From an uncultured Clostridium sp. (GTDB taxonomy: Bacteria > Bacillota > Clostridia > TANB77 > CAG-508), in assembly GCA_947367845.1 (NCBI GenBank), contig CANBES010000013.1, forward strand, positions 1 to 48,421: a DNA stretch of 48,421 nucleotides. The letters run 5' to 3'. The notes under the pieces were generated by a model, which did not search any database, had not been told where the DNA came from, and was given only the letters and a program-made list of their open reading frames with translations. Below, one piece after another: positions 1 through 6,463 of the stretch. The position numbers were made by a program, and so were the translations under genes. Numbering within the stretch: the first letter of the stretch is position 1; every line of letters starts with the position of its first letter.

Positions 1-103
1 ACTATTATTTTAACATTTTTTTGTGCAAAATTAAAATCCACCTAACTTGAAAGTGGAATTTAAAATAAAAATTAAGGACAAAAAACAAAATTCTGTAAAA
101 CAC

Positions 104-132
104 TTGCAAAAAGCAAATAAATATGATAAAAT
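104..132 (+). promoter_or_regulatory. Promoter of the rpsF-ssb-rpsR operon
   Basis: A -35 box TTGCAA (104-109) and a -10 box TAAAAT (127-132) lie 17 bp apart. This is a vegetative sigma-A type promoter about 95 bp upstream of the rpsF start. TTGCAA recurs as a -35 box at other promoters in this window. Nothing gene-like is visible upstream of it. Confidence 0.65.
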
Positions 133-164
133 AGCTATGTTTTGAAAAAAGCACAGCTATTTTT
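128..164 (+). other. Leader hairpin upstream of rpsF, possible attenuator
   Basis: AAAATAGCT (128-136) can pair with AGCTATTTT (155-163), and the right arm ends in a short T-run. The hairpin overlaps the start of the rpsF transcript, so it could be an attenuator or an autoregulatory leader. I could not recognise the known S6:S18-binding leader motif with certainty, so the role is an inference. Confidence 0.35.
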
Positions 165-227
165 GTGCGATTTCAAATCTCTACTTACAGAAAATGTAGG
201 TTAAAAATCCAAAGGGAGGTGAAAATA

Positions 228-512
228 ATGAACAAATACGAAAGTATAATCATTGTTAACCCAAATGTAGACGAAGCAGGACTAAAAGCACTAGAAGAAA
301 AATTCACAGGGTTAATCAACGAAAACGGAAAAGTAGAATCAGTAGAAAATATGGGTAAAAAGAAACTAGCATACGAAATAAAAAAATTCAGCGAAGCAAC
401 ATACCTACTATTCAACTTCGAAGCACAACCAGCTTCAATAGCAGAACTTGAAAGAGTTTACAGAATTACAGACGATATAATCAAATACATCGTAGTAAGA
501 AAAGAAGACTAA
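228..512 (+). CDS. rpsF: 30S ribosomal protein S6
   Basis: This 94-residue protein is the small-subunit protein S6, which binds 16S rRNA together with S18. The start MNKYESIIIVNPN is typical of S6, and the C-terminal part (ERVYRITDDIIKYIVVRKED) fits the family and its usual length. An in-frame ATG further upstream (165) is rejected because a strong AAAGGGAGGT ribosome binding site lies just before the ATG at 228. It heads the classical rpsF-ssb-rpsR operon, with ssb 77 bp downstream, and is transcribed from the promoter at 104-132. Confidence 0.96.
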   Translation: MNKYESIIIVNPNVDEAGLKALEEKFTGLINENGKVESVENMGKKKLAYEIKKFSEATYLLFNFEAQPASIAELERVYRITDDIIKYIVVRKED

Positions 513-589
513 TGCAAATTAGCAAACGAAAAATAAAATTAAATAAAGTAAATAGGGGCCTTTATTTAAAGTAAGAAAGGTGATAGAAA

Positions 590-1015
590 ATGAACAAAGT
601 AATATTAATGGGAAGACTAACAAGAGACCCAGAAGTAAGATACACACAAACAAACAATACACTAGTAGCATCATTCAGCCTAGCAGTAAATAGAAGATTT
701 GCAAGACAAGGAGAAGAAAGACAAGCAGACTTCATAAACATAGTAGCATGGAGTAAACTTGGAGAATTTTGTAGCAAATACTTTAAAAAAGGTCAACAAG
801 TAGGAGTTATAGGAAGAATACAAACAAGAACTTGGGACGATGACCAAGGAACAAAACACTACATAACAGAAGTAGTAGCCGAAGAAGCATATTTTGCAGA
901 CAGCAAAAGAGAAGGCGACGGAAGCAACGCATTCGAAAACACATTTGGAAACACAGCACCAGGAAACATGGGAGCTGACTTCGAAGTATCTTCAAGTGAT
1001 GACCTACCATTCTAA
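590..1015 (+). CDS. ssb: Single-stranded DNA-binding protein
   Basis: This 141-residue SSB coats single-stranded DNA in replication, recombination and repair. The OB fold fills residues 1-105 (start MNKVILMGRLTRDPEVRYT, then FINIVAWSKLGEFCSKYFKKG). A short acidic linker follows, and the last residues DDLPF are the conserved tip that recruits partner proteins. The start has an AAAGG site 8 bp upstream. It lies between rpsF and rpsR as in most Firmicutes. A second, two-domain SSB-like gene is at 23799. Confidence 0.96.
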   Translation: MNKVILMGRLTRDPEVRYTQTNNTLVASFSLAVNRRFARQGEERQADFINIVAWSKLGEFCSKYFKKGQQVGVIGRIQTRTWDDDQGTKHYITEVVAEEAYFADSKREGDGSNAFENTFGNTAPGNMGADFEVSSSDDLPF

Positions 1016-1036
1016 AAAAAGAGGGGTGAAATAAAA

Positions 1037-1312
1037 ATGGCAGACAAAAAACAAAATAGAAGAAATAAAAATTATGATGAGGATTACAATCCAAGATTCA
1101 GAAAACAAAGAAAAAAAGTATGCGTATTATGCAGTGATAAAAACTTTGAATTAGATTACAAAAATCCAGAACAATTAAAAAAATTCATAAATGATAAAGG
1201 TAAGATATTACCAAGAAGAACAACTGGAGCATGTGCTAAACACCAAAGAGATATCACAACAGCAGTAAAAAGAGCAAGACATATTGCACTTTTACCATAT
1301 GCACAAAACTAA
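1037..1312 (+). CDS. rpsR: 30S ribosomal protein S18
   Basis: This 91-residue S18 protein binds S6 on the platform of the 30S subunit. The N-terminus is basic ([20 protein letters not shown]). It is followed by [24 protein letters not shown] and the conserved segment [28 protein letters not shown] ribosome binding site precedes the ATG. It is the last gene of the rpsF-ssb-rpsR operon and is followed directly by a strong terminator. Confidence 0.96.
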   Translation: MADKKQNRRNKNYDEDYNPRFRKQRKKVCVLCSDKNFELDYKNPEQLKKFINDKGKILPRRTTGACAKHQRDITTAVKRARHIALLPYAQN

Positions 1313-1328
1313 TTTTTAATATAAAAAC

Positions 1329-1368
1329 AATCGCAAGCAAAAAATATAGAAATGCTTGCGATTTTTTA
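1329..1368 (+). terminator. Intrinsic terminator after rpsR
   Basis: The perfect inverted repeat AATCGCAAGCA (1329-1339) / TGCTTGCGATT (1353-1363) is followed by a T-run. Confidence 0.9.
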
Positions 1369-1379
1369 TGCCCAAAACA

Positions 1380-1408
1380 TTTACAATTAAAACACCATAT
1401 GATATAAT
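1380..1408 (+). promoter_or_regulatory. Promoter for the 1441 gene
   Basis: A -35 box TTTACA (1380-1385), a 17-bp spacer and a -10 box TATAAT (1403-1408) lie between the rpsR terminator and the TTG start at 1441. Confidence 0.65.
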
Positions 1409-1440
1409 TTTAACGAAAAAACAAAAGAGGTGAAAAAACT

Positions 1441-2391
1441 TTGAATCAAATATTAAGTGTAGAAAACACAAAAAAAGAAAAGAGAAGAAAAAGCCCAAGC
1501 GGACCAATAGAAATTCAAAAAATAGTAAGAATATTTGCTATAATAATGATAGTATTTGGAATAGCAATAATAGGAAGTGGTTCATACTCTATGTATAAAG
1601 GGAAAACAGAACCAAAATCAGCAACAAGACCAATAATAGTAGCAAGTCAAACAGCAGGAACACAAGTAACAATACAAATAAAACACGACAAACCACTATC
1701 AAAAGTCACATATAGTTGGAATGACGAAGAACCAATAGAAATAGAAACAAACTCAAGAAGTGAAATCTCACAAATAGTAGAAATACCATCAGGAAACAAC
1801 AACAGACTAAAAATATTTGCAGAAGATATAAACGAGCAAACAGCAACAAATGACAGCATGTATACAGTGCAAAGAAAAATAGACATACAACTAGAAGCAA
1901 ATGGAACAGACTTAAAAGTAAACATAGAATCAGAAACAGAACTAGCATACATGACATACCGTTGGGACGATGAAGAAGAAAAAGAAGAAGAGTTAGACGG
2001 ATATGAAGCAGAAAAAACAATAGAGATACCAAAAGGTCAACACACATTAACATTAATAGTAGTAGATATAGACAACAATACAGAAACAGAAGAACAAGAA
2101 ATAAAAGCGGTAACAAAACCAAAATTAGATGTAACAGTAGACGAAACAGGAGAAAACTTTGTAATAAAAGCATCAGATGAAGAGGCAGTAAAAAGAATAG
2201 AATTTATAATAAACGAAGACAGTGAAAATGCAGAAAGAAATAGCTTAGACCTAGATAAGGTATTTTCAAAAGAAGAAAGAAAAGAATTTGAATACAAATA
2301 TCCACTACGTGAGGGAGAAAATAAGCTAATAATAAGAGCATACAACGAAAGTGGAGTATATGAAGAATCAAGAGTAATGTTCAGGAAATAA
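1441..2391 (+). CDS. Membrane-anchored protein with Ig-like repeats
   Basis: This 316-residue protein starts at TTG, 9 bp after an AGAGGTG ribosome binding site. A basic cytoplasmic N-terminus is followed by one membrane helix (residues about 28-50, IVRIFAIIMIVFGIAIIGSG). The extracellular part seems to hold three similar beta-rich units of about 80 residues: VTIQIKHDKPLSKVTYSWND, LKVNIESETELAYMTYRWDD and FVIKASDEEAVKRIEFIINE. Each has a strand-turn-strand pattern like bacterial Ig-like domains, and the first two share a Y-x-W-[ND]-D-E motif. It may be a surface or cell-envelope structural protein. I do not recognise a named family. It is followed by a hairpin and a membrane gene. Confidence 0.7.
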   Translation: MNQILSVENTKKEKRRKSPSGPIEIQKIVRIFAIIMIVFGIAIIGSGSYSMYKGKTEPKSATRPIIVASQTAGTQVTIQIKHDKPLSKVTYSWNDEEPIEIETNSRSEISQIVEIPSGNNNRLKIFAEDINEQTATNDSMYTVQRKIDIQLEANGTDLKVNIESETELAYMTYRWDDEEEKEEELDGYEAEKTIEIPKGQHTLTLIVVDIDNNTETEEQEIKAVTKPKLDVTVDETGENFVIKASDEEAVKRIEFIINEDSENAERNSLDLDKVFSKEERKEFEYKYPLREGENKLIIRAYNESGVYEESRVMFRK

Positions 2392-2411
2392 AACATAATC
2401 AGTAAAAACAT

Positions 2412-2438
2412 ACCTCCTACAATGTAAATGTGGGAGGT
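2412..2438 (+). other. Intergenic hairpin
   Basis: ACCTCCTAC (2412-2420) pairs with GTGGGAGGT (2430-2438) around a 9-base loop, with one G-T pair. No clear T-run follows, so this is at best a weak terminator or an RNA-level element between the 1441 and 2462 genes. Confidence 0.45.
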
Positions 2439-2461
2439 TGTTAAAAATGAGGGGATAAATA

Positions 2462-3253
2462 ATGATATTTGAAATACTAACATACTTTATCATATATTCA
2501 TTTTTAGGATGGATAATGGAATCAGTAGTAAGATCAGTAATAGAAAGGAAAGTAATAAACACAGGTTTTTTAATAGGGCCATTCTGCCCAATATATGGAA
2601 TAGGTGCATGCATAATGTTCTTATTTTTGAGTGGACTAAAAAACCATGTAGTATTACTATTTATAGTTTCGCTACTTGCAATGTCAATATGGGAATATCT
2701 TGTTGGAGTATTGCTAGAAAAATTATTTAATACAAAATACTGGGACTACTCAGACCACAAATTTAACATACAAGGCAGAGTATGTTTAACAAATTCAATA
2801 TGTTGGGGAGTAATAGGAATACTATTTGTGCACTATATACACCCATTTATGCAACAAATAATAGGAAGCATTGATGCGACACTATTACACTATATAATAT
2901 CAATTGTAACAATAGTATTCATAACGGACACAATAGTAAGCATAATAAAAGTAAAAAACATCAAAGGAACATTAGAAAAAATTGAAACAATAAATAAAGA
3001 AATAAAAGAAAAACTAAAAGAGATAAAAGCAATATCAAAAGAAAAAGACGAAGACAAAAAGACAGCAACACAAAATATTCAAGAGATAGTAGAAAAACTA
3101 AACAAAAAGAAAAACAGAACAATATTACATTTATACAAAAATGTATATAGACTAAAAAAAGCATTCCCAGCAATCAACACTAAAGAAATAACAGAAGCCT
3201 TAAGTAAAAAAGCAGAACTTAGAAAAAATAAACAAAAAGACTTGAAAAAATGA
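2462..3253 (+). CDS. CmpB-type membrane protein (putative ABC transporter type IV family)
   Basis: This 263-residue protein has about five membrane helices in residues 1-170. The signature FLGWIMESVVRSVIERKVIN, then NTGFLIGPFCPIYGIGA, a WEY motif and CWGVIGILFVHYIHP place it in the family annotated as putative ABC-transporter type IV (CmpB-like, PF06541). Its function is poorly known. The C-terminal 100 residues are a highly charged, lysine-rich, probably coiled-coil cytoplasmic tail. A GAGGGGATAAATA site precedes the ATG. The receiver-GGDEF gene starts 50 bp downstream. Confidence 0.75.
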   Translation: MIFEILTYFIIYSFLGWIMESVVRSVIERKVINTGFLIGPFCPIYGIGACIMFLFLSGLKNHVVLLFIVSLLAMSIWEYLVGVLLEKLFNTKYWDYSDHKFNIQGRVCLTNSICWGVIGILFVHYIHPFMQQIIGSIDATLLHYIISIVTIVFITDTIVSIIKVKNIKGTLEKIETINKEIKEKLKEIKAISKEKDEDKKTATQNIQEIVEKLNKKKNRTILHLYKNVYRLKKAFPAINTKEITEALSKKAELRKNKQKDLKK

Positions 3254-3302
3254 AATAATTATGGATATAATAAACAAAAGTAAAAAGGTAAAGGAGAAAA
3301 TC

Positions 3303-4226
3303 ATGATACAAGAAATTTATATAATAGATGATGATGACTCTTCAATATTAATATTTAGAGAATTATTTAAAAATGACCCAGAATTCAAATTTATTAGTGT
3401 AAAAACAGAGCAAATAGACATAGCACTAAAAAATATACCTTCGCTAATAGTAATAAACGAGGACGCAATAGATAGAGACGTAATCGAATTATGCAGTAAA
3501 ATAAGGAAAGACGAAGACAACACAATAACACCAGTAATAATAGTATCATCAAAAAGCGATAGAGACCACAGAATAAAAATATTGCAACAATCGGTAGAAT
3601 TCTTTATAAAAAAACCAGTAGACGAAAAATACCTGTATTACACAGTAAAAAACCTGAACAGACTACTAGCAAGCAATAGAACAGTAAGTCCACTAACAGG
3701 ATTACCAGGAAACGTACAGATACACGCTGAATTGAAAAAAAGACTACTAAGAAAAGAAGCATTTTCAGTACTATACTTAGATTTGGACAACTTCAAAGCA
3801 TACAATGACGTATATGGTTTCTTAAAAGGAGACCAAATAATAGAATTCACAGCAGAAACAATAGTTAACCTAGTACACAGTGACGAATTAGAAAACACAT
3901 TTGTAGGACACATAGGTGGAGACGACTTTGTAGCAATAGTACCAGGAATACATTGCGAAAAACTATGTCAAAACATATTAGCATATTTTGATGCAAATGT
4001 TAAAAAATTCTTTACAGAAGAAGACTATGAAAATGGTTATATAGAAGTAGAAAATAGAAAAGGAATTATAGAAAAATTCCCATTGACATCACTTTCAATT
4101 GGGGTGGTTGTAGCAGACCATGATAGATTTAGCAATATACTTGAGATTGGCGAAATTGGTGCACAAGTTAAGCATGCGGCTAAGTCAGTTATGGGTAGCA
4201 GTTACGCAATTGATAGAAGAAAATAG
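3303..4226 (+). CDS. Receiver-like plus GGDEF protein, probable diguanylate cyclase
   Basis: This 307-residue protein is likely to make cyclic di-GMP. I chose the ATG at 3303 because AAAGGAG lies just upstream; the in-frame ATG at 3261 has none. Residues 4-125 form a receiver fold with the acidic cluster IDDDDSS and the conserved Lys in FFIKKP. The usual phosphoacceptor Asp at the end of strand 3 appears to be Asn (LIVINEDAID), so phosphorylation may be lost. Residues about 135-300 are a GGDEF domain: LTGLPGN, LYLDLDNFKAYND and an intact GGDDF active-site loop. I see no RxxD inhibitory site just before that loop. Confidence 0.85.
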   Translation: MIQEIYIIDDDDSSILIFRELFKNDPEFKFISVKTEQIDIALKNIPSLIVINEDAIDRDVIELCSKIRKDEDNTITPVIIVSSKSDRDHRIKILQQSVEFFIKKPVDEKYLYYTVKNLNRLLASNRTVSPLTGLPGNVQIHAELKKRLLRKEAFSVLYLDLDNFKAYNDVYGFLKGDQIIEFTAETIVNLVHSDELENTFVGHIGGDDFVAIVPGIHCEKLCQNILAYFDANVKKFFTEEDYENGYIEVENRKGIIEKFPLTSLSIGVVVADHDRFSNILEIGEIGAQVKHAAKSVMGSSYAIDRRK

Positions 4227-4257
4227 GGACATATCTTAAAAAACAGTAATAAAATAA

Positions 4258-4305
4258 AAAACTCCTAATATAAATAATAGTAATAATATTTATGTTAGGA
4301 GTTTT
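4258..4305 (+). terminator. Terminator-like hairpin containing the cwlD ribosome binding site
   Basis: An 18-bp inverted repeat (4258-4275 with 4288-4305, one G-T pair, 12-base loop) ends in GGAGTTTT. The TAGGAG at 4296-4301 is the only ribosome binding site for the cwlD ATG at 4309, so it is sequestered when the hairpin forms. The element can act as the terminator of the GGDEF gene, as a translational gate for cwlD, or both. Confidence 0.75.
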
Positions 4306-4308
4306 AAT

Positions 4309-5070
4309 ATGTTAGTAATCAACAAAAAAAGAATAAAGATAATAACAGCAGGAATGCTAATAGCAATATTTGCATTTACATTTCAAATAGCAATGAAACA
4401 AACAAACCCAATAAATGAAAACATAACAGAAACAAAAAACGCAAACAACGAAACAGTACAAACAACAGCAACACCAGTGTCAGGAAAGACAGTAGTACTA
4501 GATGCAGGGCATGGAGTGCCAGACGAGGGTGCACAAAGCAGTAATGGAACAACAGAAGCACAAACAAATTTAAAAATAACACTAAAAGTACAAAACCTAT
4601 TAGAGCAAAGCGGATGCAATGTAATATTAACACGTTCAGATGAAAATGCAATATATGATTTAGATGCAAACACACTAAAGCAAAAAAAGATATCAGATAT
4701 ACACAATAGAGTAAAAATAGGAAATGAAAGTTCAGCAGATATATTTGTATCAATACATTTAAACAAAATTCCACAATCTCAATACTATGGGTGGCAATGT
4801 TTTTTCAAATCTGGAAACGAAGATAGTACAAAATTGGCAAAAAAGATACAAGACAATTTGAATAAATCAATACAAAAAGAAAATACTAGAGTACCAATGA
4901 AATTAGATACAGTATATATTATGAAACATGTGGAAATTCCAATATCAATTGTTGAATGTGGTTTCTTATCTAATCCAGAAGAAGAAAAACAATTGCTAGA
5001 TGATGAGTATCAAAATAGACTTGCTTGGGGAATTTATAATGGGATTACTTCATATTTTTATGAGAAATAA
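4309..5070 (+). CDS. cwlD: N-acetylmuramoyl-L-alanine amidase, CwlD-like
   Basis: This 253-residue zinc amidase cleaves the stem peptide from muramic acid. In sporulating Firmicutes CwlD acts in making the muramic-delta-lactam of the spore cortex. A signal-anchor helix covers residues about 9-28. The Amidase_3 domain (residues 63-250) shows the metal ligands in VVLDAGHG, the Glu in TTEAQTNL, the His in DIFVSIHLN and the catalytic Glu in SIVECGFLSNPEEE. The length fits CwlD. The ribosome binding site lies inside an 18-bp hairpin (4258-4305). A related vegetative amidase cannot be fully excluded. Confidence 0.85.
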   Translation: MLVINKKRIKIITAGMLIAIFAFTFQIAMKQTNPINENITETKNANNETVQTTATPVSGKTVVLDAGHGVPDEGAQSSNGTTEAQTNLKITLKVQNLLEQSGCNVILTRSDENAIYDLDANTLKQKKISDIHNRVKIGNESSADIFVSIHLNKIPQSQYYGWQCFFKSGNEDSTKLAKKIQDNLNKSIQKENTRVPMKLDTVYIMKHVEIPISIVECGFLSNPEEEKQLLDDEYQNRLAWGIYNGITSYFYEK

Positions 5071-5111
5071 ATTGTTTTAAGCACCCAAAAATTGGAGAAA
5101 ATTACAAAAGC

Positions 5112-5140
5112 TTGCAATAATCCACATAATGTGTTATAAT
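5112..5140 (+). promoter_or_regulatory. Promoter for the WG-repeat gene
   Basis: TTGCAA (5112-5117), a 17-bp spacer and TATAAT (5135-5140) lie upstream of the 5179 gene. Confidence 0.75.
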
Positions 5141-5178
5141 AAACTCAGATACCCCAAAAATGGGAAGAGGAGACAAAT

Positions 5179-5436
5179 ATGTCATATACATGGAAAAATC
5201 CTGCAACAGCAGACCAAGAAGCACAAAGCAAACAGCTTTGGAAAGCACCAGAAATCTTCTGTGAAATCCACAATGGTAAGAAAATGTATGGTTTGAAAGA
5301 CCAAAGTGGAAAAATTATTACTAATGCTGAATTTGATAGCATTGGCCCATTTTTTGCAGGATATGCAACAGCAGTCAAAAATGGTAAAAGAATTAACATT
5401 GATGACAGAGGCGAGCAACGAAAGGCTAGTCACTAA
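5179..5436 (+). CDS. Small protein with one WG-like repeat
   Basis: This 85-residue protein has a GAGGAG ribosome binding site 7 bp upstream. Residues 33-75 (KKMYGLKDQSGKIITNAEFD, then GPFFAGYATAVKNGKRINID) match the pattern of a WG beta-repeat, in which Y/W-G-x-x-D-x-x-G-K is followed by a F-x-x-G-x-A-x-V core. WG repeats usually come in tandem arrays, so a single-unit protein is unusual. The first 25 residues are not recognised. It has its own promoter and terminator, so it is a single-gene transcription unit. The function is unknown. Confidence 0.65.
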   Translation: MSYTWKNPATADQEAQSKQLWKAPEIFCEIHNGKKMYGLKDQSGKIITNAEFDSIGPFFAGYATAVKNGKRINIDDRGEQRKASH

Positions 5437-5458
5437 CAAGTGAGGCATAAACGTCTCG

Positions 5459-5491
5459 AGTAGGTTTCATATATTGAAACCTACTTTTTTT
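5459..5491 (+). terminator. Intrinsic terminator after the WG-repeat gene
   Basis: AGTAGGTTTCA (5459-5469) pairs perfectly with TGAAACCTACT (5475-5485) around a 5-base loop, followed by seven T. Confidence 0.92.
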
Positions 5492-5499
5492 GGCCATTT

Positions 5500-5528
5500 T
5501 TGCATTTTTTTGAGAAAAGTGTTATAAT
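5500..5528 (+). promoter_or_regulatory. Promoter for the 5578 gene
   Basis: TTGCAT (5500-5505), a 17-bp spacer and TATAAT (5523-5528). Confidence 0.65.
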
Positions 5529-5577
5529 ATAAATGTATATGGAAAACGGCAAAAGAAAAATGATGGGAGGAATGAAA

Positions 5578-6387
5578 ATGGAAAATGATTTCAAAAAAGG
5601 ATTAAAAATAGAAGTAATGCAATTCAATACTAATAAAAAGGAAAATGAGCTAAATGTAATGAGATTTCAAAATAAACAACCTAAAAAAGAAGTACACAAA
5701 ATAGCAAAAGCAAAAACAAGAAGAAAAGTAAACTATAAAAGACTAGCAGAACTAGGACTAGGAGCAATAATTGCAGCAGGAGCAACATTCGGGGGAGTTA
5801 GTCATTGGAGAAATAGCCAATCAGTAACATTAGAAGAAGCTAAAGAAGCAGGAAAAACATTAGAACAACTAAAAATAACACCAGAACAAGACGTAAAATT
5901 ACAACAAATAAAGCAAATTGTAGACAGAGACACTGTAACAAATTACGAATTGTTAACCAGCCTACAAAACATAGAAGAGCTTAATATGGATATACAAAAA
6001 ACAAAAATAGCAAAAACAATGGGAAAAGACAAAGAAAGTATAAGTCTTTTCACAGGAATAAACACAGCAGCAGAAGGAGAAACCAAAGAAATTATCACAG
6101 TAGACGGAATACAATATGACAACTTTGATATGTCTAAACAGACATCAGAAGCGATAAAAGATTTAGGAAGAATACAATTAGACAATTATAATGCACAAAA
6201 CGGAAATATAAACAAAGAAGAACTAAAAAGTAAAGCAAAAAGATATTTAGACAGAACGAGTAAAATGGCAGCATCAGAAATGGAAGAAGAAAATGGAAAA
6301 ATCGAGTTGAAGCCAACAACAAAAGGAGAAGTTCAAAAGATAAAAGAAGAACAGCAAAAACAACAAGAAGACGACTTTGAAAGATAA
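5578..6387 (+). CDS. Unknown single-pass membrane protein
   Basis: This 269-residue protein is not recognised. I chose the ATG at 5578 because GGGAGG lies 9 bp upstream; an in-frame ATG at 5533 lacks such a site. A basic N-terminal region (KIAKAKTRRKVNYKRL) precedes one hydrophobic, glycine/alanine-rich helix at residues about 58-77 (AELGLGAIIAAGATFGGVSH). The rest is charged, helical and probably extracytoplasmic, with a Lys/Gln-rich tail ending QQKQQEDDFER. It lies directly upstream of ndvB, separated only by a terminator-like hairpin, so the two may be co-transcribed. Confidence 0.65.
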   Translation: MENDFKKGLKIEVMQFNTNKKENELNVMRFQNKQPKKEVHKIAKAKTRRKVNYKRLAELGLGAIIAAGATFGGVSHWRNSQSVTLEEAKEAGKTLEQLKITPEQDVKLQQIKQIVDRDTVTNYELLTSLQNIEELNMDIQKTKIAKTMGKDKESISLFTGINTAAEGETKEIITVDGIQYDNFDMSKQTSEAIKDLGRIQLDNYNAQNGNINKEELKSKAKRYLDRTSKMAASEMEEENGKIELKPTTKGEVQKIKEEQQKQQEDDFER

Positions 6388-6410
6388 AAAATATAAATGT
6401 ATAAAATTAC

Positions 6411-6463
6411 CACTCTTTGCAAACAATATGGATAAAACATATTGGCAAGGAGTGAATTTTTTT
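6411..6463 (+). terminator. Terminator-like hairpin overlapping the ndvB start
   Basis: CACTCTTTGCAAACAATATG (6411-6430) pairs with 6438-6454 around a 7-base loop, with one G-T pair and a small bulge. Seven T (6457-6463) follow. The AAGGAG that serves the ndvB TTG start (6462) lies in the right arm, and the start codon is the end of the T-run. Only 23 bp separate the hairpin from the previous stop codon, so no promoter fits between: ndvB expression must read through it. Confidence 0.75.

Noticed and set aside
1..227. A gene or tRNA in the first 227 bases
   Set aside because: Only a promoter and a leader hairpin are visible; no cloverleaf or coding pattern was found.
3261..3302. Upstream ATG start for the receiver-GGDEF gene
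   Set aside because: No ribosome binding site precedes it, while AAAGGAG precedes the ATG at 3303.
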